Below are positions 6,746-9,751 of a stretch of DNA of 9,751 nucleotides, one piece after another. The position numbers and the translations under genes are program-made. The notes under the pieces were generated by a model that saw only the letters and a program-made list of their open reading frames with translations, searched no databases and was not told the origin of the DNA. The stretch comes from an uncultured Oscillospiraceae bacterium (GTDB lineage Bacteria; Bacillota; Clostridia; Oscillospirales; Oscillospiraceae): the NCBI GenBank assembly GCA_900758315.1, contig CAAERF010000328.1:1-9751 (forward strand), written 5' to 3'. Position 1 is the first letter of the stretch; every line of letters begins with the position of its first letter.

Positions 6746-6964
6746 TCAGGGAACGGGATCGTACTCGATATACTTCTGCCGGTGGAAGGGCTGGCACTTG
6801 GCCAGGCGCTTGGCCGCCAGCAGAGAGCCACGGGCGGCGCCGTATTTCTCCACTGCCTCCTTTGCGTACTCCGAACAGGTGGGGACGAAGCGGCAGCGCG
6901 GCGGCAGGCCAGGAGAGATCTGAGTCTGATAAAAGCGGATGAGCAGCAGCAAAAGCCGTTTCAA
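6746..6964 (-). CDS. yidD: Membrane protein insertion efficiency factor YidD
   Basis: A small (72-residue) YidD protein, a peripheral membrane factor that aids YidC-dependent insertion. It shows the expected amphipathic N-terminus ([18 protein letters not shown]), the cysteine motif [14 protein letters not shown] (Cys24, Cys30) and the C-terminal CQPFH...YDPVP block (Cys57, His61). The family GGYDPVP end is here IEYDPVP. I chose TTG at 6964 as the start because AGAGGTG (6973-6979) lies 8 nt upstream and the N-terminus then matches the family. An in-frame ATG at 6988 would add 8 residues but has no visible Shine-Dalgarno. It follows rnpA by 76 nt and precedes yidC by 84 nt, the canonical order. 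Confidence 0.9.
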   Translation of the reverse strand: MKRLLLLLIRFYQTQISPGLPPRCRFVPTCSEYAKEAVEKYGAARGSLLAAKRLAKCQPFHRQKYIEYDPVP

Positions 6965-7040
6965 CGCTGATACACCTCTTTTTTCCATTCGGCACAGTGA
7001 TTCGTAAAAGCGCAGGGCAGACAGGGTGCGCCGGTCCGGC

Positions 7041-7427
7041 TCACCCTTTTGGTTCGGTCCGTTCTGCTTTTTTCGTCTTTTCACCTGGCTCCGACCGGAG
7101 CAGACCCAGCTTCCGGGCCAGCTTCATCAGGTCCCGGTCCAGCGTCCAGTAGTTCACGTGGGCGCCACGGACCCGGGCCACGACCACCAGGTCCCGTCCG
7201 GGCAGAAACTCCTCCTCGTGGAGGCGGTAGATCTCCCGCAGACGGCGGCGGATTTTATTCCGGGTCACGGCGTTGCCCAGCTTTTTGCTGACGGTGATGC
7301 CCAGCCGGTTACAGCCCAGCCGGTTCCGCTGGGTGTAGAGCACCAGGGTAGGGGTCACAGCCCGCTTGCCCCGGCCGTACAGCCGGCGGAAATCCCGGTT
7401 GGATTTCAGGGAGACGGAGTATTTCAC
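7041..7427 (-). CDS. rnpA: Ribonuclease P protein component
   Basis: RnpA is the basic protein subunit that, with the M1-type RNA, removes 5' leaders from precursor tRNAs. The 128-residue protein carries the RNR signature ([15 protein letters not shown], residues 51-65) and N-terminal [12 protein letters not shown], which starts the RnpA fold. The GTG at 7427 is chosen because AAGGAGA lies 7 nt upstream and the family N-terminus begins there. The open frame continues upstream to another GTG at 7520, which would add 31 unconserved residues without a properly spaced Shine-Dalgarno. A short Lys/Glu-rich C-terminal tail (111-128) is present. It is second in the rpmH operon. Confidence 0.95.
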   Translation of the reverse strand: MKYSVSLKSNRDFRRLYGRGKRAVTPTLVLYTQRNRLGCNRLGITVSKKLGNAVTRNKIRRRLREIYRLHEEEFLPGRDLVVVARVRGAHVNYWTLDRDLMKLARKLGLLRSEPGEKTKKAERTEPKG

Positions 7428-7493
7428 GAAAAAGTCTCCTTTGCCGAAAGTTTGTTCCAGTGACAGTTCCGCACAGAGCGGTACATACTTATC

Positions 7494-7524
7494 AGGGGTG
7501 GAAGATTGTTCATCATCCACCCCT
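7494..7524 (-). other. Hairpin in the rpmH-rnpA spacer
   Basis: AGGGGTGGA (7494-7502) pairs perfectly with TCCACCCCT (7516-7524), a 9-bp stem with a 13-nt loop. It sits in the middle of the 136-nt spacer between rpmH and rnpA. No T-tract follows on the minus strand. It could be a partial attenuator or a processing or stabilising structure that separates very high L34 expression from lower RnpA expression; this role is inference. Confidence 0.5.
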
Positions 7525-7563
7525 CAAGATGCAGTATTTCTGATCGGTTCCCATCGTCAATGA

Positions 7564-7704
7564 TTAGTAAGACAGTCTGGCGCGGCCTTTGGCGCGGCGG
7601 CGGGCAAGGACTTTCCGACCATTCTTGGTGGACATTCTCTTGCGGAAGCCGTGGACTTTCTGACCATGAAGCTTTTTGGGCTGATAGGTACGTTTGGTAG
7701 CCAT
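7564..7704 (-). CDS. rpmH: Large ribosomal subunit protein L34 (bL34)
   Basis: A 46-residue, strongly basic protein that is plainly bL34 of the 50S subunit. It starts [11 protein letters not shown] and contains the near-invariant [20 protein letters not shown] core (19-38), ending in KGRARLSY. The ATG at 7704 has GGAGGTG (7711-7717) 6 nt upstream. It is the first gene of the minus-strand rpmH-rnpA-yidD-yidC-jag cluster and lies divergent from dnaA, as in most Firmicutes. A near-perfect promoter lies about 110 nt upstream, and a GC-rich hairpin lies in the leader. Confidence 0.98.
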   Translation of the reverse strand: MATKRTYQPKKLHGQKVHGFRKRMSTKNGRKVLARRRAKGRARLSY

Positions 7705-7736
7705 GAATTACACCTCCGATATTTCTTGCTCAACAA

Positions 7737-7758
7737 GCCGGGCGCAGGGCGCACCGGC
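7737..7758 (-). promoter_or_regulatory. GC-rich hairpin in the rpmH leader
   Basis: GCCGG and GCGC (7737-7745) pair with GCGC and CCGGC (7749-7752 and 7754-7758). This gives 9 bp with one bulged base and a 3-nt loop. It lies 19 nt upstream of the rpmH Shine-Dalgarno, inside the predicted ~105-nt 5' leader. It may affect L34 translation or mRNA stability; I recognise no known ribosomal leader family here. Confidence 0.45.
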
Positions 7759-7816
7759 CGCAGCTCACGTAATTTGGGCGCAATCCCGCTCAAAGAAAGC
7801 TGATAGCGCATTTGTC

Positions 7817-7846
7817 ATTATAGACCATAACTTTTGCGCCTGTCAA
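7817..7846 (-). promoter_or_regulatory. rpmH operon promoter (sigma-A type)
   Basis: On the minus strand a perfect -35 TTGACA (7841-7846) and a perfect -10 TATAAT (7817-7822) are separated by 18 nt. Transcription should start near 7810, giving a leader of about 105 nt before rpmH. Both hexamers equal the consensus, in keeping with strong expression of a ribosomal protein operon. Confidence 0.85.
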
Positions 7847-8043
7847 CCAAAAATTCATCCTTTTTTGTCTCGGTTCTGCCCTGGTGCGGGACAAATACCA
7901 TATCTTGCGGTACCTTTCCGGGAAAAACACTATTTTTTCGATGCAATGGACCGATCCGGAGGCCGGACTTTCCCGTTTTCCTCCCCATCCGCCTCACTGG
8001 CGCCTCTTTGCGCAGGATTGTTTCTTTATTTTAGATGTATATG

Positions 8044-8072
8044 TTGTAAAAATCGGTGTTTTGTGCTATACT
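8044..8072 (+). promoter_or_regulatory. dnaA promoter (sigma-A type, extended -10)
   Basis: TTGTAA (8044-8049) and TATACT (8067-8072) are spaced by 17 nt, and TGC directly before the -10 fits an extended -10 element. The start would be near 8079, about 70 nt upstream of the dnaA ATG. No DnaA box overlaps it, so the usual DnaA autoregulation is not obvious. Confidence 0.7.
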
Positions 8073-8100
8073 GAATATTGCATTTTAACACTTTTTTTCT

Positions 8101-8125
8101 GCCGGCTTTTCCCGAAAAAAGCGGC
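8101..8125 (+). promoter_or_regulatory. Stem-loop in the dnaA 5' leader
   Basis: GCCGGCTTTT (8101-8110) can pair with AAAAGCGGC (8117-8125), with one bulged G. The T-run at 8092-8098 can instead pair with the A-run at 8115-8120, so two folds exclude each other. The structure ends 8 nt before the GAGG Shine-Dalgarno (8134-8137). A role in translation control is possible but unproven. Confidence 0.35.
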
Positions 8126-8147
8126 TTTGAAACGAGGTTTTTTACTT

Positions 8148-9473
8148 ATGAATTCTGCCAACGAAATTTGGCTGAGCATCACTCCTGTCCTGCAGGAGAA
8201 TTTTACTGACATCGCCTTCAAAACCTGGTTCGGCGAGGTGGAGCCACTGGACTTCCAGATGGATAAGCTGGTCCTCTCCTGTCCTTCGGATTTTAAGGCG
8301 AAAATGATCAACGAGCGCTTCCGCTCCAATATCATGGACATCCTCAAGGATTTGTTCTCCGCGGAAATCGAAGTGGAGGTGCTGGGCCCGGAGGCGGCCA
8401 AGGCCTACCGGTCCGCCGGTGAAAAGGAACCTGCCGCCAATCAGAACATCCTGATGGGCAGTGAGGAGTACACCTTTGACCGGTTCATCGTGGGCTCCTC
8501 CAACCGCTTCGCCTACAACGCGGCGGTGGCGGTGGCTGAGGACCCGGGGAAGAGCTACAACCCTCTGTTTCTCTACGGAGAGTCCGGTCTGGGCAAGACC
8601 CACCTGCTCTACTCCATCTACCACACCATCCAGAAGAAGCACCCCGAATATCAGATCATCTACATCAAGGGCGACGAGTTCACCAACGAGCTGTCCGAGG
8701 CCATCCGCCTGCGCAACACCGACGCCTTCCGGCAGAAGTACCGGGACAAGGACCTGCTGCTGGTGGACGACATCCACTTTATCGCCGGCAAGGAACAGAC
8801 CCAGGAGGAGTTCTTCAACACCTTCAACAACCTGTACGAGGCCGGCAAGCAGATCGTACTGACCTCGGACCGGCCTCCATCTGACATGCTTCGTCTGGAG
8901 GACCGGCTGCGCACCCGTTTCGAGTGGGGCCTGATGGCGGACATCCAGCCGCCCGACTACGAGACCCGCTGCGCCATCATCAAGAACAAGTCCATCCTAC
9001 TGGGGCTCAACCTGCCCTCGGACATCATCGAGTACATCGCCCAGAACATCACCGCCAACGTGCGGCAGCTGGAGGGCACTATTAAAAAGCTCATGGCCTA
9101 CCGGGACCTGATGGGCAACGAGATCAACGATGAAAACGCATCCCGGGCCATTCGGGAGCTGATCCGCAACAAGGACGAGTTTGTCCCGTCACCCGACGTG
9201 ATTGTGGAGGAGACCGCCAAGTTCTACGACCTGGATCCCAAGACCATCATGGGTCAGAGCCGGAAGGCGGACATTGTTCTGGCCCGCCAGGTTTCCATGT
9301 ACATCATCCGTTCCATCACCAATCTGTCCCTGCCCGAAGTGGGCAAGTTCTTCGGCCAGCATCACACTACGGTCATGCACTCAGTGGAGAAGATTGAAAA
9401 GACCCTGAGCACCAACGGCGAGCTGAAAGAGGTCATCCGGGACATCAAGGCCAACGTCAACGACCGGTTCTGA
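8148..9473 (+). CDS. dnaA: Chromosomal replication initiator protein DnaA
   Basis: DnaA binds the origin, forms an ATP-dependent filament, opens DNA and recruits the helicase. The 441-residue protein has domain I (about 1-80), a very short domain II (about 81-105), AAA+ domain III with Walker A GESGLGKT (144-151), Walker B LLLVDDIH (203-210) and sensor 2 NVRQLEG (304-310), and DNA-binding domain IV (about 345-441). Domain IV departs from the norm: the usual FGGRDHTTV reads FGQHHTTV (402-409), one residue shorter and without the Asp, and the basic loop reads SRKADIVLARQ (371-381) instead of a KR-rich, PRQ-ending loop. ATG 8148 is chosen over in-frame upstream starts because GAGG (8134-8137) precedes it and the NEIW domain I start fits; the longer frame would cover its own promoter. 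Confidence 0.97.
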   Translation: MNSANEIWLSITPVLQENFTDIAFKTWFGEVEPLDFQMDKLVLSCPSDFKAKMINERFRSNIMDILKDLFSAEIEVEVLGPEAAKAYRSAGEKEPAANQNILMGSEEYTFDRFIVGSSNRFAYNAAVAVAEDPGKSYNPLFLYGESGLGKTHLLYSIYHTIQKKHPEYQIIYIKGDEFTNELSEAIRLRNTDAFRQKYRDKDLLLVDDIHFIAGKEQTQEEFFNTFNNLYEAGKQIVLTSDRPPSDMLRLEDRLRTRFEWGLMADIQPPDYETRCAIIKNKSILLGLNLPSDIIEYIAQNITANVRQLEGTIKKLMAYRDLMGNEINDENASRAIRELIRNKDEFVPSPDVIVEETAKFYDLDPKTIMGQSRKADIVLARQVSMYIIRSITNLSLPEVGKFFGQHHTTVMHSVEKIEKTLSTNGELKEVIRDIKANVNDRF

Positions 9474-9560
9474 CCAGGGGTTCCACCCCTGGACCCCGGC
9501 AAGGGCTCTGCCCTTGCATCCCGCAAGCCTTTTGAAAAAGGCTTGACCGAAAACTTTTTT
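9474..9560 (+). repeat. Modular palindromic repeat element after dnaA
   Basis: Directly after the dnaA stop come three hairpins: 9474-9492 (CCAGGGGT/ACCCCTGG), 9499-9517 (GCAAGGGC/GCCCTTGC, loop TCT) and 9524-9545 (CAAGCCTTTT/AAAAGGCTTG). A T6 run follows at 9555-9560. The last hairpin plus T6 may terminate dnaA transcription, although the 9-nt gap before the T-run is not ideal. Positions 9493-9545 are an almost exact inverted copy of 146-200. Confidence 0.75.
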
Positions 9561-9561
9561 G

Positions 9562-9612
9562 GCTCACGCCCATTCAACGCAACGTGAGCAAAACGCCGAT
9601 TTTCATCGGCGT
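9562..9612. other. Two palindromes in the spacer after dnaA
   Basis: GCTCACG (9562-9568) pairs with CGTGAGC (9583-9589). ACGCCGAT (9593-9600) pairs with ATCGGCGT (9605-9612) around a TTTC loop. The second is followed by ATCGGTTTTAG on the plus strand and by TTTTGC on the minus strand, so it may be a weak bidirectional terminator. No gene is visible in this stretch. Confidence 0.4.
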
Positions 9613-9630
9613 ATCGGTTTTAGTAAGATG

Positions 9631-9710
9631 AAAGTTTGGGGGCGCCCTTTTCAAAGGGCGCTGGGGGTCTTGGGGGCAAAGCCCCCGAGCCGCTTTCCGC
9701 AGAAAGCGGA
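9631..9710 (-). repeat. Third modular palindromic repeat, opposite orientation
   Basis: Three hairpins are visible: 9642-9661 (GCGCCCTTT/AAAGGGCGC), 9669-9689 (CTTGGGGGC/GCCCCCGAG, loop AAA) and 9690-9709 (CCGCTTTC/GAAAGCGG). Read on the minus strand it shares a skeleton with the other two copies: a GGGGCT-TG-CCCC hairpin, an AAGACCCCC linker, a CCCTTTGAAAAGGG-type hairpin, then AAACTTT. The stem sequences differ while pairing is kept. Confidence 0.65.
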
Positions 9711-9733
9711 ATCTCTTATGATTCTGAAAACGC

Positions 9734-9740
9734 AGGAGGG
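9734..9740 (+). promoter_or_regulatory. Shine-Dalgarno of the next gene (dnaN expected)
   Basis: AGGAGGG lies 11 nt from the window edge on the plus strand, a good distance for a start codon just outside. The gene that usually follows dnaA is dnaN (beta clamp). Its identity cannot be verified here. Confidence 0.45.
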
Positions 9741-9751
9741 TAGGCCAAACG

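Larger units (their letters stand above)
7705..8147. other. Divergent rpmH-dnaA spacer, candidate origin region
   Basis: This 443-bp spacer holds the rpmH leader and promoter (7705-7846), a central stretch without any recognisable gene (7847-8016), and an AT-rich patch (8017-8098) that overlaps the dnaA promoter. In most Firmicutes the origin flanks dnaA, so this is the expected oriC site, and the AT-rich patch could act as an unwinding element. I see no match to the TTATNCACA DnaA box with fewer than two mismatches on either strand. Origin function is therefore inferred from context only. Confidence 0.45.

Noticed and set aside
7513..7521. TCATCCACC, a partial DnaA-box match
   Set aside because: Two mismatches to TTATCCACA, and it lies in the arm of the rpmH-rnpA hairpin; isolated.
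7884..8147. N-terminal 88-codon extension of dnaA
   Set aside because: It spans the predicted dnaA promoter and leader, has no homology to DnaA domain I, and a better start with Shine-Dalgarno exists at 8148.
9718..9751. Open frame beginning at ATG 9718 and running off the window
   Set aside because: The 11 codons visible do not resemble DnaN, no Shine-Dalgarno precedes the ATG, and the frame includes a better Shine-Dalgarno for a start beyond the edge.
1..9751. CRISPR arrays, tRNA or rRNA genes, insertion sequences, toxin-antitoxin or defence genes
   Set aside because: None seen on reading both strands; the gene content is conserved core functions.

Overview
The window is a chromosomal replication-initiation neighbourhood from a GC-rich member of the Clostridia. 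The gene content, the L34 sequence style and the scattered GGGGCTCTGCCCC-type hairpin repeats suggest a gut Oscillospiraceae/Ruminococcaceae relative (Flavonifractor/Oscillibacter/Lawsonibacter-like); the exact genus is inference. No phage, insertion sequence, CRISPR array, tRNA or rRNA is visible.

Layout. Positions 1-233 hold terminator hairpins and a palindromic repeat element at the 3' side of the leftmost gene. Positions 234-4312 hold four minus-strand genes, transcribed leftwards in this order: an Orn/Lys/Arg decarboxylase-family PLP enzyme (YaaO-like), holB (DNA polymerase III delta prime), ricT (yaaT) and a YbaK/ProX-type aminoacyl-tRNA deacylase. Their order echoes the Bacillus yaaO-tmk-yaaQ-yaaR-holB-yaaT cluster, but tmk, yaaQ and yaaR are absent. 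A Rho-independent terminator (4345-4390) separates this group from the classical minus-strand cluster rpmH-rnpA-yidD-yidC-jag (7704 down to 4399). A 443-bp divergent spacer (7705-8147) carries consensus-like promoters for rpmH (minus) and dnaA (plus). dnaA (8148-9473) is followed by a repeat-rich spacer and a Shine-Dalgarno-like sequence at the window edge that probably serves the next gene (dnaN expected).

How the genes work together. DnaA starts replication and HolB is part of the clamp loader. L34, RNase P protein, YidD, YidC and Jag link ribosome assembly, tRNA maturation, membrane insertion and RNA binding. RicT belongs to the Ric (Y-complex) RNA-maturation factors, and the YbaK protein edits mischarged tRNA. 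If replication starts in or near the rpmH-dnaA spacer, all genes here are transcribed in the direction of fork movement.

The most interesting signals are three. (1) The DNA-recognition signature of DnaA is altered (GRDHTT-type replaced by a one-residue-shorter GQHHTT), and I could find no canonical DnaA-box cluster in either flanking spacer. (2) A nearly identical ~55-bp palindromic element lies in inverted orientation at both ends of the window, with a related third copy after dnaA. (3) Structured hairpins occur in many of the spacers of the rpmH-jag cluster. I did not find a wholly new multi-gene system; this is mostly a conserved core region with lineage-specific changes.
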